NCBI GenBank assembly: GCA_002408725.1
Contig: DHTR01000044.1
Span: 1 to 11,806 of the forward strand
Reading direction: 5' to 3'
Source: Pelotomaculum sp. UBA5255
Lineage (GTDB): Bacteria; Bacillota; Desulfotomaculia; Desulfotomaculales; Pelotomaculaceae
Length of the DNA: 11,806 bases
Below are positions 1 through 6,846 of the stretch, in pieces. The notes beneath the pieces are model-generated. The model searched no databases. It was not told the DNA's origin and worked only from the letters and a program-made list of their open reading frames with translations. The position numbers and the translations under genes were made by a program. Position 1 is the stretch's first letter. Every line of letters starts with the position of its first letter.

Positions 1-74
1 CCCTGTCAGGTGAATGTCAGTATCTTAAAGCAGGGGTGGAAAACAATATTACCCTAAACCAGGAGGTTTTTAAT

Positions 75-278
75 TTGGAAGAACATCAAACAGGTCTAAA
101 AAGCAGGAAAGTGCATTTTAGCTACCCAACGGATGACGTGAAATACTACCTTTTAACCGGTGGCTCGGGGTATCCGCTGGCGGAATTCAATTTTCCCAGT
201 ATCCCTGTAAAAAACAGAACCAGCTTTGTGGTTCCAGAAAGGATTACAAAAACGGCCCATCCCATCCAGGCGCCCTAA
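75..278 (+). CDS. Small hypothetical protein (67 aa)
   Basis: I do not recognise this protein. The frame opens upstream at 36, but a perfect AGGAGG at 61-66 lies 8 nt before a TTG at 75, so I place the start there. The product is 67 residues, begins MEEHQTGLKSRK, is rich in Lys/Arg, Tyr, Pro and Ser, and has no membrane segment, signal peptide or cysteine pair. A 'TGGSGYP' stretch sits mid-protein. An 11-bp hairpin follows 6 nt after the stop, which fits a self-contained small transcription unit. It has no evident link to the amino-acid cluster that starts at 824. The strong ribosome binding site is the main argument for translation; the alternative is a chance or decayed frame. Confidence 0.45.
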   Translation: MEEHQTGLKSRKVHFSYPTDDVKYYLLTGGSGYPLAEFNFPSIPVKNRTSFVVPERITKTAHPIQAP

Positions 279-284
279 TAAAGC

Positions 285-310
285 TCATAATTCCCGGAAG
301 GGAATTATGA
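285..310 (+). other. 11-bp perfect hairpin after the small ORF
   Basis: Positions 285-295 and 300-310 are exact reverse complements (arm TCATAATTCCC) around a GGAA loop. It begins 6 nt after the stop of the 67-residue ORF. No T-run follows on either strand, so it is not a standard intrinsic terminator. It could be an mRNA 3'-end stabiliser or a palindromic protein-binding site. The right arm contains the ATG of the doubtful ORF at 307. Confidence 0.5.
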
Positions 311-435
311 AGGTAATGACAATCCACAGAATTTATAAAATATTAAAGGAATATGCCGCTGCGGTGCAGTATAGTTTATTCCAGGGATATATCACAAAAT
401 GTTTACATAGTCTACGTGGAAAAGGAGTTGAATAA
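307..435 (+). CDS. Doubtful small ORF (42 aa)
   Basis: This frame, open from 226, gives a 42-residue peptide starting MKVMTIHRIYKILKEYAAAV if read from the ATG at 307. The only ribosome-binding candidate is GGAAGGGA at 296-303, about 4 nt from the ATG and partly buried in the hairpin at 285-310. The peptide is basic, has one cysteine, no clear membrane segment, and matches no family I know. Upstream starts in the same frame overlap the preceding ORF and have no better ribosome binding site. It may be non-coding. Confidence 0.2.
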   Translation: MKVMTIHRIYKILKEYAAAVQYSLFQGYITKCLHSLRGKGVE

Positions 436-452
436 ATCAATTACAAAAAGCA

Positions 453-473
453 AGCCCCTGGCTCCCGGGGGCT
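453..473. terminator. Possible weak terminator hairpin
   Basis: AGCCCC (453-458) pairs with GGGGCT (468-473) around a 9-nt loop, 17 nt after the doubtful ORF. On the + strand only ATTATT follows. Read on the minus strand the stem is followed, after 3 nt, by five T residues (complement of 445-449), so it looks better as a minus-strand terminator. There is no minus-strand gene here for it to serve. Confidence 0.35.
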
Positions 474-724
474 ATTATTGCGCCGACTAACCTTACCTCC
501 ATTTAGTGGACACATGGGCTAGCTGGTACAATAAAACCAGTGAGGATGTACCCAAGCTCATCGTTTAACACGGTTAAGGCGGGAATAGCCCGGTAATTTT
601 TCTGTTAAACTACCACTAGTTCTTAAGTAAAGGAATTACTAAGGTAAAAAATATCATTAAAAAAAACAGAAGGGACAAGAAGATACTATCTGGAGTCGAA
701 AAGGACTCCGTAATCGAATGGATA

Positions 725-753
725 TTGACAGATTTAGTTTGTTATAAGAAAAT
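725..753 (+). promoter_or_regulatory. Possible sigma-A promoter for dapB
   Basis: A perfect TTGACA -35 lies at 725-730. A 17-nt spacer leads to GAAAAT at 748-753, which matches TATAAT at only four of six positions. It would give a leader of roughly 60-65 nt before dapB. The weak -10 keeps confidence low. Confidence 0.35.
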
Positions 754-823
754 TAACTATAAAAGTTGCATAGCTTTCTTTTAAGCACATGTCATTGCAT
801 TGTATTTTTTAGGGGGTGTAAGG

Positions 824-1630
824 TTGATCAGAGTTGTTGTTACCGGCGCTCACGGAAAAATGGGACGTGAGACTGTTAAGACTGTCTGGAACGCCGATGA
901 CATGGAGCTGGTTGGCGCCGTCGATGGTTACGGTGAGGGCACCGATGTCGGTCTGCTCATAGAAGCGGGACAGGTAGGAATTAAGCTTGAAAAAGACATT
1001 GAAGAGGTGTTGAGGCGGGTCCGCCCGGACGTCGCCGTAGACTTTACCGGCCCTGAGGCAGTATATAATAACGCGCTGACTTATCTTCGGAACAGGGTGC
1101 GCCCTGTGATTGGCACCACCGGGATGAGCCAACAGCAGATCAAAGAAATCGTTGACCAGTCCGAAAGAGCATGTCTCGGTGGGTTGATTGCACCCAATTT
1201 TGCGATCGGAGCTTTATTAATGATAAAATTTGCGGCTGAGGCAGTTCGTCACCTCCCTCACGTCGAAATCATCGAGATGCACCATGACCAAAAAATTGAT
1301 GCCCCTTCAGGCACGGCTATTAAAACCGCCGAGGCTATTCTGGAGCGAAGAGGAAGCGAATTTCACCAGGGTCTGGCAGCCGAACTGGAAAAGATCCGGG
1401 GCGCCCGCGGCGGTGATTTTGCAAATGGTATCCGCATTCACAGTGTAAGACTGCCAGGTCTGGTGGCTCACCAAGAAGTGCTTTTTGGCGGCCTGGGTCA
1501 GACCCTTACAATCAGGCACGACTCCATAACCCGGGAATCCTTTATGCCCGGGGTCCTTTTGGGTATTCGCAAGGCAATGCACCTTGAAAGGGTGGTCTAT
1601 GGCTTAGATAAGTTGCTGTTTGAATCTTGA
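824..1630 (+). CDS. dapB: 4-hydroxy-tetrahydrodipicolinate reductase
   Basis: DapB reduces 4-hydroxy-tetrahydrodipicolinate (the DapA product) to tetrahydrodipicolinate with NAD(P)H, in the cytoplasmic diaminopimelate/lysine pathway. The 268-residue length is normal for the family. The N-terminal Rossmann loop VTGAHGKMG covers residues 6-14, IGTTG lies at 96-100, and the signature EMHHDQKIDAPSGTA spans about 151-165, with the catalytic His pair at 153-154 and Lys157. The frame is open from a TTG at 800, but AGGGGG at 811-816 is 7 nt from the TTG at 824, and starting there gives the expected short beta-strand lead-in. It is separated by 82 bp from dpaA, which draws on the same substrate pool for dipicolinate. 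A possible sigma-A promoter lies about 70 nt upstream. Confidence 0.96.
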   Translation: MIRVVVTGAHGKMGRETVKTVWNADDMELVGAVDGYGEGTDVGLLIEAGQVGIKLEKDIEEVLRRVRPDVAVDFTGPEAVYNNALTYLRNRVRPVIGTTGMSQQQIKEIVDQSERACLGGLIAPNFAIGALLMIKFAAEAVRHLPHVEIIEMHHDQKIDAPSGTAIKTAEAILERRGSEFHQGLAAELEKIRGARGGDFANGIRIHSVRLPGLVAHQEVLFGGLGQTLTIRHDSITRESFMPGVLLGIRKAMHLERVVYGLDKLLFES

Positions 1631-1647
1631 CAACTGAATAGGACAAG

Positions 1648-1676
1648 CACCTCCATTTCCGAAAAATCATATACTG
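1648..1676 (+). promoter_or_regulatory. Candidate sigma-K promoter for dpaA-dpaB
   Basis: CACC at 1648-1651 fits the sigma-K -35 (mACm). After a 16-nt spacer, CATATACTG at 1668-1676 fits the -10 CATAnnnTA at every fixed position but the last. In Bacillus subtilis the spoVF genes are transcribed by mother-cell sigma-K, and the site lies 37-65 nt ahead of dpaA. The match is read directly; function is inferred. Confidence 0.5.
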
Positions 1677-1712
1677 TTTATATCAGACAAAGGTTTAGGG
1701 GGGATCAAGGCC

Positions 1713-2600
1713 ATGCAGCCGAACCTGAGAGGCGTCAAGGTTGCCGTAATGGGAGGCGATGCAAGGGAACTGATTGTCGTTGAGGAACTGGCATCGCTAG
1801 GAGCCTGTGTCATAGTATTGGGCCTACCCGTAAAAAGCAGGCCCGGCACTGTGGTCATCCAGGATCCAGAAGAAGGCCTCTCAGAGATTCAGGCGCTGGT
1901 TCTACCGCTACCCGGAATAGATGAAAAAGGCTTTCTTTATTCTCCCCTTGCGGAAAGGCCCCTGACCCTTACCGGAGGATGGTTGGCCAGGATTCCGCCG
2001 AACATTCCTGTTTTTGTCGGGCTAGCTAAGCCAACGCTGGTTCAAATTGCTTCCCAAAAAAACCTTCGTCTTATTGAATTGATGAAGCTGAATGAAGTAG
2101 CAATACTCAATTCTATCCCCACGGCAGAAGGTGCCCTCCAGATGGCAATGGAAATGCTGCCGATTACGATTCACGGCTGTACAGCTTTGGTTTTGGGTTT
2201 CGGCCGGACCGGCGCAACACTATCCCGACTTCTTGGCGCAATGGGGGCCCGAACCATGGTTGCAGCAAGAAGACCCGAGTACCTGGCCCGGATAACCGAA
2301 ATGAATTTAATCCCCATTCCTTTTCACGAACTAGATGAAGCCCTTGATGATGCTGATCTTATCTTTAACACCGTCCCGGTACAGGTCCTTTCGGAAAAGA
2401 TGCTGCGGAAGGTAGCTCCCGAAACCGTAATCATAGACCTGGCCTCAGCGCCAGGGGGCACAGACTTCCGGGCAGCGAAGGTTTTGGGGATAAATGCAGT
2501 CCTGGCGCCGGGACTTCCCGGCAAGGTTGCGCCGAAGACAGCCGGTTTGATCCTGGCACGCGTTATCACCAGGCTTCTACTTGAGGAAATGGGTAGATAG
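1713..2600 (+). CDS. dpaA: Dipicolinate synthase subunit A
   Basis: DpaA (SpoVFA) works with DpaB to make dipicolinic acid from the DapA product in the mother cell during sporulation; the acid is then moved to the spore core. The protein has 295 residues, close to the roughly 297 of the Bacillus subtilis protein as I recall it. An N-terminal domain (about 1-145) carries VAVMGGDARELIVVEELA and NSIPTAEGALQMA (133-145). A C-terminal Rossmann domain begins at LVLGFGRTGATLSRLLGAMG, with GFGRTG at 162-167. APGLPGKVAPKTAG (265-278) is a typical closing motif. The ATG at 1713 follows a G-rich ribosome binding site, AGGGGGG at 1697-1703. dpaB follows after 31 bp, so the two are almost certainly co-transcribed, plausibly from the sigma-K-like site upstream. 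Confidence 0.95.
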   Translation: MQPNLRGVKVAVMGGDARELIVVEELASLGACVIVLGLPVKSRPGTVVIQDPEEGLSEIQALVLPLPGIDEKGFLYSPLAERPLTLTGGWLARIPPNIPVFVGLAKPTLVQIASQKNLRLIELMKLNEVAILNSIPTAEGALQMAMEMLPITIHGCTALVLGFGRTGATLSRLLGAMGARTMVAARRPEYLARITEMNLIPIPFHELDEALDDADLIFNTVPVQVLSEKMLRKVAPETVIIDLASAPGGTDFRAAKVLGINAVLAPGLPGKVAPKTAGLILARVITRLLLEEMGR

Positions 2601-2631
2601 TTAATGGCTTTCGGTTACGGAGGTGCTTTTT

Positions 2632-3216
2632 ATGCGCTTGAAAGGAGTACGGGTCGGCTTCGCTTTGACAGGTTCTCACTGCTGCTTGGATCAAGTTATG
2701 CCACAGTTGCGTAAGCTAGTTAGCGAGGGGGCCGATGTTTTTCCGATTATCAGCCAGACCATTGATACAACGGATACCAGATATGGGACGAGCGGCAAAT
2801 GGAAAAACCAATTAAAAGATATTACCGGCAGGGAACCAATGACAACCATGGTGGAAACCGAACCCATCGGGCCCCAAAAGCTGCTGGATGTGATGGTCGT
2901 AGCCCCTTGTACCGGGAATACCCTGGCTAAATTGGCCAATGGGATTACAGATACATCGGTATTGTTTTCTGTTAAAGCTCATTTACGAAATCAGCGACCC
3001 GTTGTGCTGGCGGTATCAACGAATGACGGCCTCAGTATGAACGCTAAAAATATTGGCCTTCTACTGAATGTCAAAAATCTGTTTATGGTTCCATTCGGGC
3101 AGGATAACCCGGCCAATAAGCCGAATTCCTTAATGGCCAAGTGGGACTTGATTACGGGTACAATCCTTGAAGCCTTAAATGGTAAACAGTATCAACCAAT
3201 TCTCGTTGCATACTAG
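2632..3216 (+). CDS. dpaB: Dipicolinate synthase subunit B
   Basis: DpaB (SpoVFB) is the flavoprotein-fold partner of DpaA in dipicolinate synthesis. The 194-residue protein shows the flavin-binding/decarboxylase-like (HFCD) pattern: VGFALTGSHCCLDQV near the N-terminus, the central VVAPCTGNTLAKLANGITD, and VLAVSTNDGLSMNAKNIG. DNPANKPNSLMAKW near the C-terminus is typical of the SpoVFB branch. The frame is open from a GTG at 2623, but that codon falls inside the GGAGGT ribosome binding site (2619-2624); the ATG at 2632 is 7 nt downstream and gives the standard start MRLKGVRVGFALTG. A 139-bp gap with a GC-rich hairpin separates it from asd, so the sporulation pair may be expressed separately from the genes that follow. 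Confidence 0.95.
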   Translation: MRLKGVRVGFALTGSHCCLDQVMPQLRKLVSEGADVFPIISQTIDTTDTRYGTSGKWKNQLKDITGREPMTTMVETEPIGPQKLLDVMVVAPCTGNTLAKLANGITDTSVLFSVKAHLRNQRPVVLAVSTNDGLSMNAKNIGLLLNVKNLFMVPFGQDNPANKPNSLMAKWDLITGTILEALNGKQYQPILVAY

Positions 3217-3241
3217 ACAAAAAAACAGCATCTTCACTTTA

Positions 3242-3278
3242 AGGGCCGCCCGGATGACGATAACGGCATTGCGGCCCT
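3242..3278 (+). other. GC-rich hairpin between dpaB and asd
   Basis: AGGGCCGC (3242-3249) and GCGGCCCT (3271-3278) form a perfect 8-bp stem around a 21-nt loop, extended inside by CCG (3250-3252) with CGG (3264-3266). No T-run follows, so it is not a standard intrinsic terminator. It could protect the 3' end of the dpaAB message or act as a weak pause. It starts 25 nt after the dpaB stop. Confidence 0.5.
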
Positions 3279-3355
3279 GCCTTGCGTGATCCCGCCTGAA
3301 TTTTGGATATATTTAAAACTGACCTAAAAACATTCACGAAATAGGAGGGATACCT

Positions 3356-4375
3356 TTGGAAAAGTACAATATTGCAGTTGTGGGCGCTTCCGGGGCGGTT
3401 GGTCAGGAACTTTTAAAAATACTGGGCGAACGTAATTTCCCGGTGGGAGAACTAAAGCTTTGCGCAACTTCCCGTTCCGCAGGAAAGAAATTTTATTTCC
3501 GGGGGCAACCGTATACTGTAGAGGTAACGACACCGGACTCATTTACCGGGATGGATCTTGCACTTTTTGCCGGTGGCGCTGCCGTCAAGGAGTTTGGCCC
3601 TTCCGCTGTGGAGCGGGGAGCGGTTGTCATTGACAACAGTAGCAATTTTAGGATGGACCCTGCGGTTCCCCTCATCGTGCCGGAGGTCAACCCGGAGGAC
3701 GTTCAGTGGCACAAGGGTATAATTGCTAATCCGAACTGTTCCACCATTCAGATGGTGGTCGCCCTAAAGCCCATCCATGATGCCGCAAAAATAAAAAGGG
3801 TGGTGGTGTCAACTTATCAGGCTGTTTCGGGTGCGGGCCGTGAAGGTATTGGAGAACTTACGGAACAAACCAAAGCGGCCCTGGGGCAGGGGGAGGCCAC
3901 CCCTAAGGTATTCCCTTACCCGATTGCATTTAATTTAATCCCACATATTGATCAATTTATGGACATGGACTATACCAAAGAAGAGTGGAAAATGGTCAAG
4001 GAAACGCAGAAGATTTTACACGATGACTCTATTGCGGTGACCGCCACAACTGTGCGGGTACCCGTTTACCGCAGCCACTCGGAGGCCATAAACATTGAGA
4101 CGGAGAAAAAAATAACCGCCCGGCAAGCAAAAGAATTGTTTGAAAAGTTTCCCGGGATCGTGGTTGTGGATGATCCGGCTCTCAAGAAGTATCCAATGCC
4201 CCTATACTCCCTCGAACGGGATGAAGTTTTTATCGGCCGGATCAGGGAGGATAACTCGATCCCAAACGGTCTGAACATCTGGGTGGTAGCAGACCAAATC
4301 CGCAAAGGAGCCGCAACCAATACCATTCAAATTGCTGAGCTCGTGATTAAATATGGCTGCTTAATGAAAAAATAA
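3356..4375 (+). CDS. asd: Aspartate-semialdehyde dehydrogenase
   Basis: Asd reduces 4-aspartyl phosphate to aspartate 4-semialdehyde with NADPH, the step between aspartokinase and DapA, and also feeds threonine and methionine synthesis. The protein has 339 residues, normal length. VVGASGAVGQELL (8-20) is the NADP-binding loop. The catalytic cysteine is Cys128 in NPNCSTIQM. TYQAVSGAGREG supplies the active-site Gln155, and RVPVYRSHSEA the catalytic His241. The start is a TTG at 3356, 7 nt after AGGAGG (3343-3348); translation from it begins MEKYNIAVVGASG, which matches the family N-terminus. It is followed after 53 bp by dapG, then dapA, the same asd-dapG-dapA order as Bacillus subtilis. No convincing promoter was seen in the upstream gap. 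Confidence 0.97.
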   Translation: MEKYNIAVVGASGAVGQELLKILGERNFPVGELKLCATSRSAGKKFYFRGQPYTVEVTTPDSFTGMDLALFAGGAAVKEFGPSAVERGAVVIDNSSNFRMDPAVPLIVPEVNPEDVQWHKGIIANPNCSTIQMVVALKPIHDAAKIKRVVVSTYQAVSGAGREGIGELTEQTKAALGQGEATPKVFPYPIAFNLIPHIDQFMDMDYTKEEWKMVKETQKILHDDSIAVTATTVRVPVYRSHSEAINIETEKKITARQAKELFEKFPGIVVVDDPALKKYPMPLYSLERDEVFIGRIREDNSIPNGLNIWVVADQIRKGAATNTIQIAELVIKYGCLMKK

Positions 4376-4428
4376 GATCATTTGAGTTTAACCTTCTCTT
4401 CTGCGCTTGATCAAAAGGAGAGTATGAC

Positions 4429-5655
4429 ATGAGGTACTTGGTACAAAAGTTTGGGGGCACCTCCCTTGTCGACGATGCAAAACGTGAAAAAGTTGCGTCC
4501 CTTGTATTAGAGGCCAAACAGAACGGTCTTCTGCCGGTGGTGGTCGTATCCGCTATTGGCCGGATGGGGGATCCATACGCCACCGACACACTTCTGTCAT
4601 ACGCAAGAGAATGCCAGAGAGAGCTATTGCCCAGAGAGGCTGATCTTTTAATGTCCTGCGGTGAAATCATCTCAGGGGTGGTAATGTCTACGACACTTCA
4701 AAAAGCCGGTTGTCCTTCCATTTTCCTGACGGGTACACAGGCGGGTATCATTACCGACGGCGCCCATAACAATGCAAGGATTCTAAAGGTCGATCCGGAG
4801 CAGATCATCGGCCACGGCCGGGAGGGCAAAGTTGTTGTTGTTGCCGGCTTTCAGGGAGTCACTGAAGAAGGCGAGGTGACAACCCTGGGGAGAGGGGGCA
4901 GCGACACAACGGCAGCTGCGCTGGGTGTTGCCCTGAACGCTGAACGGGTGGACTTTTACACTGACGTGGAGGGAATCATGACGGCAGACCCAAGAATAGT
5001 TGCGGACGCCAGACCGATTGAGGCCGTGACCTACAATGAAATTTGCCAGCTGGCACGCGAAGGAGCTAAGGTGATCCATCCCCGCGCGGTCGAGATTGCC
5101 ATGCAGAAAGGCATCCCACTTAGAATTAAATGCACTTTCAGCGAGGCGCCGGGCACGCTTGTTACTTCGCAGGGCGAGCTCAATAAAGGAGCCATTGATA
5201 TCACCAGGGACCGTACGATTACCGGTATTACCCATATTCCAGATATTACCCGGATAAAAATACGCACGGGGGATGCTGCGGATATCCCTGATTTCCAGGG
5301 AAGGATTTTTAAGGCACTGGCCCTGGCAGGGATCAGCGTTGATTTTATCAATGTACATCCTGAGATTGTTCTTTTTACCGTGAAAAACACCGATTCCTCA
5401 AAAGCTGTAAAGATTCTAGAAAACATGAAAATAAAACCGGAGGTTTCACCGGACTGCGCAAAAGTTGCAGCTGTGGGCGCGGGTATGACAGGCGTGCCGG
5501 GCGTTATGGCTAAAATCGTGGAAGCACTTGCGACCGAAAAAATTCAAATCCTGCAATCGGCTGATTCCTATACAACCATTTGGGTGCTGGTTAAAAAAGA
5601 GGACATGGAAAACAGCATCCGGGCCCTGCACCGGCAGTTCGGTTCCTGTCATTAA
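4429..5655 (+). CDS. dapG: Aspartate kinase (DapG-type)
   Basis: This kinase phosphorylates aspartate with ATP, the committed first step to diaminopimelate, lysine, threonine and methionine. It has 408 residues and begins MRYLVQKFGGTSL, the class signature at 6-13. TTLGRGGSDTTAAALG (151-166) and FYTDVEGIMTADPR (176-189) form the substrate and nucleotide site, and EGAKVIHPRAVEIA (211-224) closes the kinase domain. Two ACT regulatory domains follow at about 265-335 and 345-405. The ATG at 4429 has AAGGAG 8 nt upstream. The symbol rests on context: the asd-dapG-dapA order matches the Bacillus isozyme that is feedback-inhibited by meso-diaminopimelate. Effector specificity cannot be read from the sequence, so lysine or threonine control remains possible. 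Confidence 0.93.
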   Translation: MRYLVQKFGGTSLVDDAKREKVASLVLEAKQNGLLPVVVVSAIGRMGDPYATDTLLSYARECQRELLPREADLLMSCGEIISGVVMSTTLQKAGCPSIFLTGTQAGIITDGAHNNARILKVDPEQIIGHGREGKVVVVAGFQGVTEEGEVTTLGRGGSDTTAAALGVALNAERVDFYTDVEGIMTADPRIVADARPIEAVTYNEICQLAREGAKVIHPRAVEIAMQKGIPLRIKCTFSEAPGTLVTSQGELNKGAIDITRDRTITGITHIPDITRIKIRTGDAADIPDFQGRIFKALALAGISVDFINVHPEIVLFTVKNTDSSKAVKILENMKIKPEVSPDCAKVAAVGAGMTGVPGVMAKIVEALATEKIQILQSADSYTTIWVLVKKEDMENSIRALHRQFGSCH

Positions 5656-5709
5656 ATTTAGGGTAGTTGTTCATGCCGCTGCCGGCGCCACATCATAAAA
5701 ATCTGTAGA

Positions 5710-5725
5710 TTCGATTTCAATCGAA
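5710..5725. repeat. Short palindrome in the dapG-dapA gap
   Basis: TTCGATT (5710-5716) and AATCGAA (5719-5725) are exact inverted arms around a TC centre. Compact two-arm sites of this kind are typical of dimeric repressor operators, but no regulator is encoded nearby and the sequence matches no operator I recognise. It may be coincidental. Confidence 0.3.
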
Positions 5726-5752
5726 CACGGCGCGTTTGCACAATTTGAAGAA

Positions 5753-5804
5753 CGGCTCCAAAGGTGCATTTGGGCGAATGAATTGGCGCCCTTGCATTTA
5801 GCCG
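5753..5804 (+). ncRNA. Possible structured leader element upstream of dapA
   Basis: Three nested stems share one axis. CGGCT (5753-5757) pairs with AGCCG (5800-5804), AGGTGCA (5762-5768) with TGCATTT (5793-5799) allowing two G-U pairs, and GGGCG (5772-5776) with CGCCC (5787-5791). The element sits 95 nt before the dapA start in a 243-bp gap. It does not match the lysine riboswitch layout, and no terminator arm is visible between it and dapA. It may be a leader RNA structure, a stabiliser of the dapG 3' end, or chance folding. Confidence 0.3.
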
Positions 5805-5898
5805 GGGCACAAGCAATAATCTCTATTTTCGGGACAGATCAATCATTTTGGCAGCTCATTATTTTGGTTGATTATTATTTTAAATTGAGGTGAAAGAC

Positions 5899-6783
5899 TT
5901 GAACATCGACTTCGGACATGTTCTGACTGCTATGGTAACGCCTTTTCATAAAGACTTAACCGTGAATTTCAGCCAGGCCAGAAAACTGGCCCGTTACCTG
6001 GTTGAGTCCGGGTCAGACGGATTGGTAGTCGCCGGAACCACCGGGGAATCGCCAACCCTCTCCAAGGAGGAAAAGGTCGAGCTTTGCAGGGCGGTGGTTG
6101 AGGAGGTGGGCGGGAAGGCCGTGGTCCTAGCCGGAACAGGTGGGAACTCCACCACGGAAAGTATCGAGCTGACCCAGGCTGCTCAAAAAGTCGGCGTTGA
6201 CGGAGTCATGCTGGTCGCTCCTTACTATAACAAGCCCTCCCAGGAAGGACTTTTTCAGCACTTCAGGGCAATTGCCGAAAGCACCGGCCTGCCCATCCTA
6301 CTTTACAACATCCCGGGCCGGACTTCAGTAAATATGCAGCCCCGGACAGTGGCACGGCTTGCGCAAATTGAAAATATTGTGGCCATTAAGGAGGCCGGCG
6401 GGAGCATGGATCAGGTTAGTGAATTGCGCCGGTTGCTCCCGGATCGTTTTGAAATCTACAGCGGGGACGATTCACTAACCTTACCGATTCTGTCCATCGG
6501 AGGAAAAGGTATTGTCAGTGTGGTATCGCACCTGGTGGGCATACGCATGAAAGAGATGGTAAACGCTTTTATTTCCGGCAACATTACCCTGGCAACTGAG
6601 ATTCACCTGGAACTTTTCCCGCTTTTTAAAGGAATATTTGTCACGACTAACCCGGTTCCAGTGAAGGCAGCCCTCAACATGAGGGGCTGGCAGGTTGGTG
6701 TTCCCCGCCTGCCGCTGGTCGAGGCCACGCCGGCTGAAAAAGAATCGATTCAGCGGATTATGGAAAGCCTGAAGTTGGTTTAA
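5899..6783 (+). CDS. dapA: 4-hydroxy-tetrahydrodipicolinate synthase
   Basis: DapA condenses pyruvate with aspartate semialdehyde through a Schiff base, giving the branch-point metabolite for DapB (cell wall, lysine) and DpaAB (spore dipicolinate). The 294 residues form a single TIM barrel of usual length. GTTGESPTLSKEE (46-58) holds the Thr pair of the proton relay. PYYNKPSQEG (108-117) follows, LLYNIPGRTSV carries Tyr136 and Arg141, and the Schiff-base lysine is Lys164 in IVAIKEAGGSMDQV. YSGDDSLTLPILSIGGKG (187-204) is also conserved. The frame is open from a GTG at 5890, but that codon lies in the GAGGTG ribosome binding site (5887-5892), so the TTG at 5899 is preferred. A 22-bp perfect hairpin begins 10 nt after the stop. 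Confidence 0.97.
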   Translation: MNIDFGHVLTAMVTPFHKDLTVNFSQARKLARYLVESGSDGLVVAGTTGESPTLSKEEKVELCRAVVEEVGGKAVVLAGTGGNSTTESIELTQAAQKVGVDGVMLVAPYYNKPSQEGLFQHFRAIAESTGLPILLYNIPGRTSVNMQPRTVARLAQIENIVAIKEAGGSMDQVSELRRLLPDRFEIYSGDDSLTLPILSIGGKGIVSVVSHLVGIRMKEMVNAFISGNITLATEIHLELFPLFKGIFVTTNPVPVKAALNMRGWQVGVPRLPLVEATPAEKESIQRIMESLKLV

Positions 6784-6792
6784 ACAATGAAT

Positions 6793-6846
6793 TGCTGGAA
6801 TCATAAGAGAGCCTGCTTCAAACAAGGCTCTCTTATGATTCCAGCA
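6793..6846. repeat. 22-bp perfect inverted repeat after dapA
   Basis: Positions 6793-6814 (starting TGCTGGAATC) and 6825-6846 (ending GATTCCAGCA) are exact reverse complements over 22 bp, with a 10-nt loop. It starts 10 nt after the dapA stop. No T-run follows the stem directly, so it is not a standard intrinsic terminator, and it is much longer than one needs to be. Positions 6810-6818 (AGCCTGCTT) can alternatively pair with 6863-6871 (AAGCAGGCT), which is followed by TTTT; that second stem looks like a terminator with a long loop. Possible roles are transcript-end processing, a switchable terminator, or a small palindromic mobile remnant. Confidence 0.75.

Larger units (their letters stand above)
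436..823. other. 388-bp gene-free region upstream of dapB
   Basis: No open frame here on either strand looks coding. Visible elements are a GC-rich hairpin (453-473), a 6-bp hairpin (arms 692-697 and 704-709, GGAGTC/GACTCC), an A-rich tract near 640-670, and a possible promoter (725-753). I looked for lysine riboswitch and T-box landmarks, such as the T-box AGGGTGGNACCGCG element, and did not find them. The stretch looks like decayed or horizontally shuffled intergenic DNA. Confidence 0.5.

Noticed and set aside
502..512. TTTAGTGGACA, which resembles the end of some IS elements
   Set aside because: No matching inverted partner, target duplication or transposase frame is visible in the window.
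503..604. Protein-like minus-strand reading (…LTVLNDELGYILTGF…) possibly from a decayed gene
   Set aside because: It is only about 33 codons, has no start codon and a stop just upstream, so it cannot be told from chance.
436..823. Lysine riboswitch or T-box ahead of dapB
   Set aside because: Neither the T-box AGGGTGGNACCGCG element nor the conserved lysine-riboswitch core was found, and no antiterminator/terminator pair is visible. The same check of the gap before dapA was negative.
4783..5358. Long open frame on the minus strand (191 codons) inside dapG
   Set aside because: It lies entirely opposite a gene with complete aspartokinase motifs, has no family resemblance or ribosome binding site that I could see, and is explained by codon composition of the + strand gene.
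5848..5878. Promoter for dapA (TTGGCA ... TATTAT)
   Set aside because: The spacer is 19 nt and the start site would fall at about the ribosome binding site, leaving almost no leader; too weak to list.
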